NCBI GenBank assembly: GCA_905178155.1 | Contig: CAJINV010000003.1 | Span: 3,379,600-3,443,599, forward strand | DNA length: 64,000 nucleotides | Direction of reading: 5' to 3' | DNA from: Amoebophrya sp. A120 | Taxonomy: Eukaryota; Sar; Dinophyceae; Syndiniales; Amoebophryaceae | Shown here: piece by piece, positions 45,104 to 57,000 of the stretch | Position numbering within the stretch: position 1 is the first letter of the stretch | Layout: each line of letters starts with the position of its first letter | Program-made: the position numbers and the translations under genes | Notes under the pieces: model-generated | The model's database searches: none | What the model saw: only the letters and a program-made list of their open reading frames with translations | What the model was told of the DNA's origin: nothing

Positions 45104-46419
45104 GATGGACCGAAATGATGCAGATTCTTTCTCTTGCTGAACTTGAAAAGCTGCTGGGCTGGGGGGAACGAAGCAGAAAAAAGAAGGCAGAAGTTTAGTT
45201 GAAAAATAAACCACTAACACCCATCTTCTTCTAACCTGTCATCGGACGACGAGGGGAAAAAGCAATAGCAAGTTGATATTAAATTTAAATTTTTCTGAAA
45301 AAATAAGGGGTCCGCGAATCAGTGAATTATCCTCCTGCCAGCTTCGCAACACGGGTTGATGTACTACATCACACGAAGCTGTGCTGAGGTGAACCTTAAA
45401 AAGTACACCACATGAAGAGTCATTTGGGGGACGAAGCGGTAGACTTGTCGTCCATCGAGGGGAAGGGTACTTAACTCATACAAACCACCTGGAGAGTGAG
45501 ATTCAGATTACTCATTATCTTTATTGTTCGAGTAGTACGACTACGATTGCATTGACGTATTTCGAACTCAACAATGGCAGTGACCGAATGAGACTCATTC
45601 AATGAGTATGGGTATGGCCGAAGACGGTGCTACACACTTGGACGGGCGCGGTACCGATGACGATTTGCTCGGTAAGGTTGTACGACAGAGTACTATGGGT
45701 ATGGGCTCACGACAAATCGTTCGGAGCAACACGATAAGTTGGCAGTTCATTTGGCGCACGTAACCGAGTTCTAGATGCTTGCTCTTGTTCACAGTTCCTT
45801 CACTGGCACAAATAGCACGACCGATGAATTGTGTCCAGCATTCTCGTTGGTTTACCACACCTGATTCGAAGGTTCATGTCTTTTGCAAGTAGCAGGACGT
45901 CGTCCATTTACTACGAACAAGGAGAGAACCACCACAGGCTCGCACTCGCTTCAGCCTCACAATACATGAGAAAAGTGCAGCTGCGCTTATATTTTTTGCT
46001 GATACTTCTGCGGACGGCACAACCGAAGCAAGAGATAAGTTAATATAGTTGTTTTTTATCCGCTCAAATAATGTCGACACGCTCGCATGTTGCGTACTCA
46101 GATAAAAAGCGCGCTCTTGATCTGCACGCGTCTCAGCTACCTAGATAGGTTCTACAACGGACGTAAAAAGGTGCAAATCAAGATCTTGTTAAAGCGATGA
46201 GATTTCCATTTCACAGGGTACAGCGGAATATCATATTATGGAAATACGATGGGAATGGGGTAGAACTAGAATGTAGAACTATATTCGACGAGAGACACAA
46301 AAAAAACCTAGACGAGCTGCGGCCGCAAGGCGTGCAATTTCGCTTGCCTAGTACGTAGCATAAAGAAAATTCATATTCAGATTCGAATATGTAGAAAGGC
46401 ACCTCCAGCAGGGACGTCT
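45104..46419. other. Intergenic, weak ORFs only
   Basis: Minus-strand frames at 45595-45858 and 45874-46080 are open but lack ATG starts and show no domain; they could be two exons of a small gene. Nothing else recognised. Confidence 0.4.
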
Positions 46420-49400
46420 TTAGTGATATTTTCCCATATCGATTTCCTGCTGCAGCAGTACTTCGAAGTATATTGGATCCGTTTTGCCTTCTCGAATGTT
46501 GTCCATGGTCTCTTTTGGTGCGTCAAAGTAGTCCCGGAACTGGGGCTGCTTCGTCAAGTTGTCTTTTGCGCCGATGACGTGATGCCTATTGAACCAGTCC
46601 TCCTTTTTCATTTTCTTTACCGGTTTGTTTCCACCCTTTTTTCCGTGCAGCACGTCGTCCCCCGAGGAGTTGCCGCTGTTGTAGGCGAACCCGTCCCGAA
46701 ACCCGTCGGGGTTCCGCGGCGACAGCGGCACGGTGAGGCGCTCCTTGGTGTCGATGTCGATACGCTGTCCCGTGTTCAGCGGCAGCGTGCGCTTCTGCTC
46801 GGGGGAACCTTCCAGCACGCGCTTCGGCTCGGGCGCGATCCCGCGGTAGGTTTCCCGCGCACCGGCGATGCCACCGCCGGTGGCAACGACCGGGAGGCCC
46901 TTGGGGGAGAGCGAGCTGCCGCGGTTGCGCGGAGATCGTTTCTTGTCCCGATTCTTCTCCTCGCGCTTGATGAGCTGCCGGAGCTCCTGCTCGGACTTAC
47001 CCGTTTCGCGCATCTTCTGGTTGATCCACTCCCGCTGCCACTCCGCGTGCAGCTGCTTCTTATAACTGGCGTTGTCCATGGGCCACCTGCGATTCGGAAT
47101 CAGATCCAGGTCCATTTTCCATTCCCCCTTTTCAGACAGGCGGGAGGGAGCCCCGGGGGTGCCATGGTACTTGTAGCGCAGGGGTTTGTTGCTCGTCGGT
47201 TCCGCAGACGAAGAACTGGCCGCGGCAGCCCCGGACGGGGTAATATGATCCGGCGTCTTGGCGTGCACCGTGCTAGAAGCTACTTGCTGAGTCAACTCCT
47301 GTTGTTCGCTAGCGGCGCCTCCACCAGCGGCGGCAGGAGCTCCAGGAGAGGAAGACCCCTTTATCGTGCTTGGCAGGGTGGTGCTACTGGACGCCATTTG
47401 TTGTTGTTCCACCTTGCCTTCTTTCTCGCGAAATGTACTGGCTGCGGTAGTGGAGGAGCCGTTACCGTGCGAGTCCTCCAGAAGTTTTGGTGGTTCGCCA
47501 GTCTCGAACTTCAGGTATATCTTGCTGCGCACTTCTTCCGCCGCCTTGGCCTGGAACTCCTGCTCACGAAGCTTTTTGGCGACCGTGGGGTCGGGAAACA
47601 GTGTCTTGGTGTTCACCTCGAAGGGGGTAGTCAGACGGGGAAACTTCATGCTGGCCTCGATCTTCTTCTGCAACTTAGGATCAACTTTCTTGTCCTTGGC
47701 ACTATCTGCGCTCGGCTCGGCTTCCTGCAAATACTTCTTGGCCGAGTCTCCCAGCTCGTGTGGTCTGTCTGCGGGTCGGTTTCTCCTGCTCGGACCGTGA
47801 GATCCCTGTTTCTGTTCGTACGCAGTGACGTTAAAAGCCGCGCCGGCCGTCGCTGCACCCGCCGTGACGCCGCCTCCCGGGTGGCGCTCTCTCCTCTTTC
47901 CCGCAGCCGGAAGCACCGGCCGCTCCAACTCGGGCTTCTTCATTGGGGAGAGCGGCAACCGCCCCGTTTTGCCGCCGACGGTCTCGATGATGAAAATACC
48001 GGGGGGACCCGGCGTTTTTATGAACTCGGGCTTCGCGATGGGCTGTTTCCTCGCAGCTCTGTCTCGTGCGGCCAATTCCTGCTCCGTGAGAACTGATGTG
48101 AAAAAGAAATTATCCTTGACATTTAAGTGTGACGAAATACATTTTCGTCAGGTGCCTGAGAAAAAAATTCACAGCGCTCGCCACAAGTTGTGCCAACAGT
48201 ACGGCCGACCACGAAAGCAAAACAATAACAAAGCGTATGCTTTGGTTATAATCATGTGGTCGATGATAAAAACGTTATATGATGTGCATAAGAGTGAGTG
48301 TGAGGTGTTATCAAGGAAAGGTAAGTTGTAAGTACCTGGGGGACCGCGGGGTCCGGGGGCTTCCATGATGACTGCGGAGGGTCCACGACTCGAGGGCTTG
48401 GACGCGTCCTGCCGGAAAAATGGTAAGAATACCCCTTCCGACAGATCTAATTTCGGATCAGGCTCGCGCGCACCTCGATCTTCCCGGGGCGCGTCAGGTG
48501 GTGTCAACGACCGGTCCCGACGATGGTGCCTGCGTCGTCGTGCGACCTCCTCTTTCGTTTCGTCGGCCAACTGGAGTCTTTCAAACTCCATTGCGAGCCG
48601 CAGGTCTTGATCTTGGGGGCGATTTTTGTCTACCCTCATCGTAGCGAAGTTTTTCTTGCCTGGCAACTCGTACTCCTTCTTGTTTTTGTTGTCTTTGCGG
48701 GGGCCACCGTAAAAATCCTCATCCTGCACCGAAAAGTGCGGCTCCTGTGTCTGCTCGCCTACTTCCTGCCTGCTGGTTGGGACCTCGTGTGCAATGGAAG
48801 GGACGACTTGCTGCTGTTCTGCAGCACCCTGTTTGCTTGCTGTTGCCGGCTCCGTGGACGAGCTTGTTCCTTCGGCAGCGACCGCAGCTGATGAAGAAGC
48901 TTTCTCCATTGATATTACCTCCTTGCGAAGCTTCTCCTCCTCCAATTCCCGTTCCAGTTTTTGCGCTTCTTGTTCCAGGTGCGCCAGACGAGCTTTTTCT
49001 TCTGCCAAAAGGCGCTCGGCGCGCGCACGCTCTTCCTCGGCCGCGGCGGCTTTCTCTGCTGCCGCAGCTATGCGAGCCCGCTCCGCAGTAACCCGTGCAG
49101 CCTCGGCTTCGGCGAGTTGTTGTTCCCGTTCGCGTTGTTCGCGGAGCTCCTTTTCAGCAGTGTCTGCTTGCTCCTTTGCGCGGCGAGCAGTTTCTGCTTC
49201 CTCCTCGGCCACGGCACGTGCTTGTTTCTGCTCTTCGATTTCGCGCCGTTCTCGTTCAACGCGCCCAGCCTCTGCTTGTTCCTCTGCCTCCAATCGCGCC
49301 TTCTCTACTTCGGCCTCTTGTTGCTGAGAGAGTCGTTGCACCTCCGCTTGCTCCTCCGCCTCTTTTTGTGCACGTTTCGCTTCTTCAGCCTCTTTCTCTG

Positions 49401-50685
49401 CCTGGACAAGTCTCTCTTTTTCCTCCAAATCAACACGGGCCTGCTCTTCCGCTTCAGTCGTAGCGCGTTCCGCTTTGTTTTGGGCTGCTTCATCCCCGGC
49501 CTCGTCGACGGGCTTTTGCTCTCCTTCAGTTGTCGGGGCCGACGCCTGCGCCTCCGCCGCACGGGATCTATTTTCCTCCATCTCGCGCCGTTCGCTCTCC
49601 GCGGCCTCTTGTGCAGCACGTGCCTTTTGCTCTACTGCCTCAAGCCGCTCTTTTTCGGCTTGGGCAGCTGCTGCAGCTTCAACTTTCGCTTTTTCTTCTG
49701 CCTCTATCCGCTCCTTCTCCGCAGCCGCCGCATTTGCAGCTTCGGTTTCCGCCGCTTGACGTGCTTTTTCTTCCGCCTCCAAACGCTCTGCTTGTGCAGC
49801 CGCTGCTCTGGCTTCTTCTTCTGCTGCAATGCGATCCTTCTCAGCCTGCTGTTCCATTTGTTCGGCATCAAGGCGGTTTTTCTCGGCCACTTCCGCTTCG
49901 AGTCGTTCCTTTTCTGCTTGGTCGGCGCGAGCTTTCTCTTCTGCCTCTGCCTTCCTGGATGTCTCTACTTCCTCAGCTGCTAGGCGCTCCTTTTCGGCAG
50001 CTTCGGCCTTGGTTTTCTCTTCCTGCTCGGCGCGCTGTCGCTCACTTTCCGCTGCCGCCTGCACTTGTTCTGCCTCCTTTTTGGCCTTCTCCTCAGCCTC
50101 CAAACGCTGCTTCTCCGCCTCGGCGGCCGCCGCATCCGCTTTCGCTTGCTCCTCCGCGCGCTCGCGCTCTTCTTTGGCCTTTTGCTCCACCGCTTCGGCT
50201 TTTGCTTTTTCGTCTTCTTTGGCCTTTTGCTCCGCTTCGGCTTTTGCCTTTTCTTCGGCCTGTTCTCGTTCAATCCGCTTCTTCTCCTCCTCGGCGGCTT
50301 TAGCAGCTGCTTGTTCCTTTTCTGCCTCAGCCTCTTTCTCCTTTTTCTCTTTCTCCGCCTTTATTGCCGCCGCGTCGTCGACGTTTTCTTTTTTCGCGCC
50401 CCCACCCGCGTTGTCGGCGCCCGCTTCGGAGGAGGAGGAGCTCAGCGCCGGGGCTTCTGAGGAGGAGGAGGACACCACCTGCTTGGCCGCGGCGGCCGCC
50501 CGCGCGGCGGCTTTCGCTCGGAACCCCAGAAGCTTGGACGCCGCCGACTTGACCACGACTTGGACCTGCTTCGCATCGGGCTTCCGCCGCCACCGGTTCA
50601 GCAACTCCTTCACCCGGCTGTTGGCCTCGTCGTCGCCGCTACTGAACGGCAACGACGAGGAGCTGGACGCGCCGTCGTCCGCCAT
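46420..50685 (-). CDS. Long Glu/Lys/Ala coiled-coil protein (1340 residues)
   Basis: Exons 48336-50685 (ATG 50683-50685) and 46420-48092; intron 48093-48335 is GT-AG, phase 1, sum 1341 codons. After a Ser-rich head (~residues 1-110), about 500 residues consist of imperfect heptad-like repeats of EEKAKAEAE / AEKERLEAEE type, predicted as one long helix or coiled coil. Exon 2 encodes Pro-rich and basic segments with short conserved-looking pieces (FETGEPPKLLED, WPMDNASYKKQLHAEWQREW, DWFNRHHVIGAKDN). No named family. Such proteins are often cytoskeletal or basal-body components, but that is inference. The antisense strand is also open over much of it because of composition, and was not called. 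Confidence 0.7.
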
Positions 50686-51863
50686 ATTTCTATATGGTAC
50701 TACCGTTGATTCAGTAGAGGTAGAGCCAGCTCAAACTCAATAGGAAAGATGAAAGTCTATCTCCTCGAAATACGTAACGGTCGCAGTAGTACTTGACGTC
50801 CAGCAGCTGCGTGTCGTCAGAGGAAGACAAAATGAAGGCTTTCTCGACACACAGCAGCAGGTAGAGTGGGAATTATAGGTGAAAACACCTTGACATTACT
50901 TTAAGAAGAGTCAGACTACAAGAAGAACGCGTGAAACACTTCTGCCAATTAGGCTGAGTCTGAGATCTACTGGACGTATTTTTTCACTTGTGACATATGG
51001 AAACAATAACAAAGACGGGTAGATGATGGATACAACATTCATATACAGTGGGTCTTGCTTTTGCTGCAATAGTTTGAGATGAAAGTAGAATCTATCAAGA
51101 AAAGCCACCGGAATTCCTTTGCTTCCATCCTTGTACGATGAAATTGAGAACGATGCTTGAGTCGCTTTGCACGAAAGATGTAGGTTTTACCATACGATGA
51201 CGACCGAAATCATTTCGTGTGTACGAAGCGAATACCGAGAACGATTTTACATAGTTGTCCATTCACTGCACGCATACCGATATCGATCTGCTAAAAATTG
51301 CAGACGCAAATTCTAAGTTCACGTCCGACCACCATTTGTTTTTGCTCCATTTGGAGGAAAACCGAAACTGCCGGATGGCTCTGCACGTGAGTACAACATT
51401 TGCACTGAATGCAAACGACAAACACAATGGCTCGTCCTATACTGGCTGTATTGCCGCCACGAAGTCAACGCAGTTGCAGCAGCTGTGGCACTAGTCGACC
51501 AACCAGCGATGCGAGATCACCGGGTATACTTTTCAGACAAGTACAACAATAAGCAGTGAGCTAAAAAAGAACGAGGTTTCGGTTATAGTCTTCGTTTTGA
51601 TTTCGTCTTGTTATTTTTATTTGGTCGTACTAGAGGTAGAGTAGTACTAACTACTAGTACAACTAACTTTACACATTTGTATTTTGAAATGCGCTTCGTT
51701 GTCGCTTTTCTTTTGTTTTGTTGAAAATTTTTTTGTGCTGCAGTCGGTGGTCTTTACATCCCTCCGACAAGCATGCTTGTTTCCCTCTTGGAGAATAACA
51801 ATAAACGATAGTAAGAAGTACGCTTTGTCATGATAGTGTTCTTCTTTTTCATTCTCTATCTTT
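50686..51863. other. Intergenic, nothing recognised
   Basis: About 1.2 kb, AT-rich in the second half. Short ORFs only; no repeat or introner end was seen. Confidence 0.5.
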
Positions 51864-52408
51864 CTAAGAATATCTGTAACATTGACTTAGGTCGTGGTTT
51901 CCTCTACTGAGGTGGATCGGTGGCAGGCATGGGTGTGGGTACAGGTAGTCGCTTGGGCACTTATACGGGTCTATCACCTTCGTAGGTGTCGGTACTGCGG
52001 AAATTCGAAGCATGTCTTTCAAACAGCAATGTTTAAAATGAGTGGACTTTCAGGCAGTAGAAGCTCATTCACGAGAGGACGAGGGAGAAAATCATTATCA
52101 TTCATAGGGTATGCCATCATATTTTCCTGTTTTCTAACTTCGCACACTGAGCGTTGTAATCATGTAGGTACAGCCACGGGAGACAGCACCCATGCGGATG
52201 CATTCGCGTGCGAGAACCCGCACTTTCCTCCTGATGATGTAGCGCCGAGGACATGAAATGCAACGGCTGTAGCGAAGCGAAGTAGGTCCAGGATGGGTTC
52301 GTCATAAGTATCTGATAAAGAGTAGAGGTTATCAGCTGTGTCATCTGTCACAAAACCGCAACTGAACGAGACTTCATGCTTGCTCTTCAACTTCAGCATC
52401 AACTCCAT
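51864..52408 (-). CDS. Small three-exon protein, unknown (150 residues)
   Basis: Exons 52172-52408 (ATG 52406-52408), 52025-52126 and 51864-51977 (stop TAG). Both introns (45 and 47 nt) are GT-AG in phase 0; sum 151 codons. The protein begins MELMLKLKSKHEVSFSCGF and ends with a Pro/Tyr/Cys-rich stretch (DPYKCPSDYLYPHPCLPP). No family recognised. An opposite-strand ORF at 51894-52256 is the alternative. Confidence 0.4.
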
Positions 52409-52572
52409 AGTACTTATGTTGTACTTATTTTTACCACCTCCAACATGCTCATCACTTATAATTGAAAGGTCTGCCAGAAGGGAAAAATGTCGAAACCATT
52501 TGAAGTTCGAACCTTAAGATGAAAGAAAGCAACAGCACCAGGAAATACGAATACCGAAGTATCAGCAATCGT

Positions 52573-55500
52573 CTACTCGGGGTCCTCGTCGTCCCAGATT
52601 GGGGTAACCATGTCATCGGCCGGATGATTCCGATCGCGATCCTCGTTTATCATCTGTTCGTTTCCATCTTGATAAGAATTGTAGTGACTATCCGATTCTT
52701 CCGTAGTACCAGAATTATCTTCCGCGCCGTGTTGTAAACACTGTTCGTCCAAGTTGACGGGGCTTGGTTGCTCCGCTAGCTCGATCAAGAAAATGACTCT
52801 TCTCTGTTCGCGGAAGACGTAGTCGTAATTGTCAAAGTCTTCGTAGTAGAGGATCTGGTCCACGGAGGTGTAGTGAAAATTCAAATTGCGCCACGACCCC
52901 TTCGGAAAGTAGGTATCGTAAGGGAGGTGTTGCGGGTCGAATTGTACCTGGTCTGGCAGCAGGACCTCGCGGACCTGTAACCCGTTTTTCTTGCAGTTCT
53001 CCAGGAAAGTCTTGTCGAGCAAGGAGTAGCGATGCAGCGTGTGCGCGTACACAAATTGGTTCCACTGGGGGTCGCCGCCCGGAAGATCCCACTTGTAGTT
53101 CTCCGCCAACATCTTGGACACGATTTTGGGAAAGTATGCGAGTGCGCAAGTGCCCCTCTCCGCGCCCACGCCAAAGTTGTACTCTTGCAAAAAGAAACGG
53201 ACAGAAACGGCAGTGACTTCCACACGATGCAGCTACTTCGGCATGACATCATGTACCGATGAGTGTCATGCTCATGCGGTGTGGCTCCTCGTTCACTTGT
53301 AGATTCTCCATGACCTCCTACAAATCTACGTCGCACAGTGCTACTACAGCTGCATGTCAACGGGATCGGTTTATCTACGAAAGCTAAAGGGCATCAGAAG
53401 ATTCCTAGTGCTGGTGAGATTGGGCGAGGGGTTCTTGTGCACTTTGATAGAAGCCATTCCGCTCCGATGTCGTTGTAGACTAAATCGCTTCCGATCAACA
53501 GCAAATCGAACTTTTCGCTGTGCGACTTGTCGACTTCGAAATGATCCTCGAGAATCTTGGAAATCGGAATGCGCTTATCGTAATCTTCTTTCCAATCCAA
53601 TGGCATTGTGCCAAGTATTCCGTCCCACGGTGCGATTGGCAGCAAGGTGCCGCTCGCATCTTTGTCGCTCGTCGTGTTCTTCCCGTCGTCATCTGTATAT
53701 CATAATGTACTAGACACTGGACCATCCATTCTATTGTGGCTTGGTTTTTCTCTTATCAACATGGTGAACAGTACACGAAAACAAAGCAGGCAAGCAACTC
53801 TAAATTGCTCAATGAATTGTACATCTGTACTAAAATGTGTGAAACTTTGACTTTCGTCTTTCAGCCAAAAGCGAATTCGTATACCTGACCCGAGTGGAGT
53901 AGGAGTTGATGGAGCCGATTGAAACTCGAGATCGTGTTCTTGCTCATCTTCAAAAGACCCACTGCCTACCGGAAACATCTGTTCTGCCGATCCTCCATCC
54001 TTGTTGTTACCTAAGAGAAGACAAGTTCTTTCCCATTCTCATAGATACTTCCAAATCCAATGTCAACGAACAATGATGTAATGGTTTTTCTTTTATTTTC
54101 GAAAAATGCACCTCCTTTAGTCTGGAGTCCCACTAGTACACAAAATCACAATCATCAGAAAAGTGCTAGAAAGAAAGTAGTGAGAAAGTTGTACCTTGTT
54201 GATACGCGTCCAAGTCTATCCGTGGAACGTGTGTGAAATGCTTCTTGTGGCGAGCCACGTTGTGCGCCAGCCAATTAAACGCGGCGCCATGCTGTTCGGA
54301 TGCTATTACGTGCCAGTGTTTCTTCATGGTGTTCTATCAAATGCAAAAATGTCTGGGTCTGGAAGGATGCAAGGTTTGTCATGCACATTTTGCATGACTC
54401 ACTCCTGACGTCTGAGATGCATGCCCTAGCATCACAGATCTTTCGAGGGCTTTCTGATGCCTATACCGCACGAGAAATGCCCTCTCGCCGTGGCCAAAGC
54501 CAGGTCTCTTTTGCTGTTCATGCAATACAGATTTTTGGATAATGCAGACGCAGCATCACAAGTTGCATTCTTCCAGACCCAGACATTTTTACATTTGATA
54601 TGTTCTTATGCAGCCGCCGCAGCCAATACTGCTGCGCTTCCTCCGGGGTCGGGTCTTTAATCCGGTAATCCGGTTTCTTTAATCCGTAGGTCACTCCTGG
54701 AGCAAAAGGCATCTCGCGGCTCGCGACAACGCGTTGCAGTTGATGAGACAGATTCAAGGCCAGCCAGCCAGTGCCGGAACCCAGTTCGACGACCACCGTG
54801 TTCCGGACCGGATCATGTTCGTCCCTTTGAGTCATGTCTTGCTGCTGCAGTGTTTTCAAATGTTCACGGACACCTAACCAGTCGAAAGCCGTCATCAAAA
54901 ACCGGTGGAGCACCCGGGCAATCGGCCAGGTATGTCCACCCGTCGTGGTAAGGCCCGTGTTTTCCACCTCGAGCAGGCACATCTCCAGATCAGGCGCACC
55001 GGGCACGCGGCGCCAATACGCGGTGTCGCGGAGGTGCTCCGACTCGGACATTTTGTGATGTTTTGGCAACTGTTTCAGTGCTGCCGTACTGCGGCTCTTC
55101 TTATCATTTTTTGTAGTTGTACTCGAAGGACCAATACTAGCCTGCGCGTGCCCTGGAGTGGAGTCGAAATGTTGTGTATTGGTTGCTTTGCCATCTTCTA
55201 GTACATCTTCGTGACGACCGATAGCGGAACTAGCAGTCGTGCTGGGCGACGGTGGTTTATTTTCGCCAGATGCGTACTTACGGTTCTTTTCCGATGCAGC
55301 TAAGGTTAAATCTTCGTCCACATCATCTTCATCGTCACTGAGCCGGGGAAGAAGCAGAACTTGTTGGTGGGTTTTCTTTTTGGAAATAGCGGAGTCCTGA
55401 TCTTTCAACATCTCTCCCAGTGCAAACGATGTCGTCGTTCTCTTCATTTTTGAGAGCGAGCGACCTTGTAGTTCAACGGGCTCTGCAGCGCCGGAGTGCG

Positions 55501-55579
55501 GCGCGGGAGCACGGTCCACCACATTTGAGGCGTCGCGAAGCAGCTGCGGAGGCCCAACAAGCCAATCAAAAATCACCAT
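52573..55579 (-). CDS. SAM-dependent methyltransferase, METTL21/FAM86-like
   Basis: Exons (minus): 54601-55579 (ATG 55577-55579), 54195-54329, 53885-54010, 53443-53692 or slightly shorter, and a last exon about 52573-53190. Residues 215-223 (GGHTWPIAR) and 262-276 (VVELGSGTGWLAL) are the SAM-binding region of the Methyltransf_16 family; exon 4 gives APWDGILG, PLDWKED and FDLLLIGSDLVYND, the later acid/aromatic motifs. The family methylates lysines of cytosolic proteins such as chaperones or elongation factors; the target here is unknown. The first ~180 residues are a low-complexity extension. Introns 2 and 3 are GT-AG and in phase; intron 1 is introner E12; the join to the last exon is unresolved and contains a probable degenerate element. 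Confidence 0.75.
53190..53449. mobile_element. Probable degenerate introner, family D (E16)
   Basis: The right end GTTCTTGTGCACTTTGATA matches the family D terminus of E2 and E15, and the interior has GCATGACATCATG and GTGTCATGC. The left end could not be paired or given a duplication by eye, so the boundary is approximate. Confidence 0.35.
54335..54600. mobile_element. Introner-like element E12, family A
   Basis: 266 bp, ends TATCAAATGCAAAAATGTC and mirror. Exact 5-bp duplication TGTTC at 54330-54334 and 54601-54605. Excision joins ..RRLHKN to TMKKHWHV in frame inside the methyltransferase domain. Confidence 0.9.
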
Positions 55580-55823
55580 TTTGATCTCGGCGGTGAGTTT
55601 TGATTATTAAGCAACGCAACTTCCACACGACAACAAATTGCTGAAACAAACTGATACCGGCTACAAATCAATAAACGGAAAAATGCACGAGAAGATTGTT
55701 TCATATGGGTGATGATCATGCGTAGGAGTAGCAGGTGTAGCAGTAGCCATTTCCATAACGCAATGTAACAGGGACTCACTTCTTGGATTGATTCTTCATG
55801 TTGATGCTGATCGCGTTTCAGAA

Positions 55824-56533
55824 ATGGCGATCGCAACATCCGTCTGGACGGAAGACGATGAACCTTGGTTGCCACAGGAGAAAATACCGAGAGACACAAA
55901 AAGATACAATCTTGGTATTTTTCCGACAATTTTTAGCAACCTTTTCATCTTCGCTGCGCGATCTTCGTTCAGAATGATCTGGATCTTAGTCCGCTCTCGT
56001 TGCAACCACTGTTTCAAAAAGAAATCAAATCGGATCCGAGTGAAAAATGTAAAGATCTTCATCTGTCATGGGCAAAACAAATTTATGGAAGAGCGCGAGA
56101 ATTTCACGAAACCAAGATGTGCTGCCAGCTCACATGGCCGCCATGGAATGCACTTAAGTACTTTCTGGGTCTTCCTTTCTGGCCAGGCGGGCAGGCCGTC
56201 TTTTCAGAGATCATGCAAGAAAACAATCGGACACTCACCCTACTAGATCCTGATCCGGATCCCATAAGTAAAAAAAAACGAAGAAGAAAAGGTAGAACTA
56301 GACGCATACGCTGTAAGTAATCATGGAATCACAAACACAACGACAACTAGCAGATCCTCTGGTGCCGTTTGTGCAAGGCGACGGCGCATGCGAAGGAGCA
56401 GGAGAGCTTGTGCCTTGTGCGTTTCATTTGGGAGGAAAATATCATCCTTCCAACAAATATTCATAGAACTGCCTCCGAAAGAGCCGCCGGATTTTGGAGC
56501 GCGCTGCGAACAGAACTGTTCTTTGGTAGATAA
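55824..56533 (+). CDS. Plus-strand three-exon gene, unknown function
   Basis: Blocks: 55824-55914 (ATG 55824-55826, TSVWTEDDEPWLPQEKI), about 55973-56312 (WAKQIYGRAREFHETKMCC, NALKYFLGLPFWPGGQAVF) and 56354-56533 (LWCRLCKATAHAKEQESLC, stop TAA). Exon 2 in particular looks like real protein. The best GT-AG sites leave both joins one base out of phase, so either the splice sites are unusual, a short exon is missed, or the ends are wrong. The gene runs opposite to nearly all its neighbours and starts about 250 bp from the divergent methyltransferase start. No family recognised. Confidence 0.5.
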
Positions 56534-57000
56534 ACAAAACCAACACACATACTAGATCAGTCATTAGATATTTTTTTACTACTAGATTTGTTCAGGCGGC
56601 AAAACTTGTCTGCGTCTCGAACTCGAACGATGGCAGAGGGAAAAAAAAATGTTAGATGACGTCGAGTATGCAACCACTACCTATGCTTTAGAAGAGCAGT
56701 CATGAGCAAGTTTTGATCGCTCGGGCTCGAGGTCTATGTATCCATATACGTTTTTTTGGAAATAAGAATAACGGGTTCCTTTCGGAAGAGCACGAATCGG
56801 CGACGAAAGATGGTTTTGAGGCTTAACGAGGACCACTCCTTGCGAAAATGATTTATGAAAATCTCTTTTGAATGTAAGCTATTGATACGTACAAAATAAA
56901 ACAAACACAGAGTATAACAAACAACAAAAACAAAACAAATTGGGTATCGAATATCGCAGAACCACTCGTGAACTACATTTGTCTACTAGGTCGTGTCCTC
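56534..57000. other. Intergenic, nothing recognised
   Basis: AT-rich spacer between the plus-strand gene and the end of the F-box gene; convergent arrangement. Confidence 0.5.

Noticed and set aside
46423-48096. Plus-strand ORF of 557 codons opposite the coiled-coil gene, and similar long ORFs opposite 48169-50685
   Set aside because: Mirror of a GC-rich, compositionally biased coding region; the minus-strand model has an in-phase GT-AG intron and repeats, while the plus frames are Leu/Phe/Ser-rich without domain or start logic.
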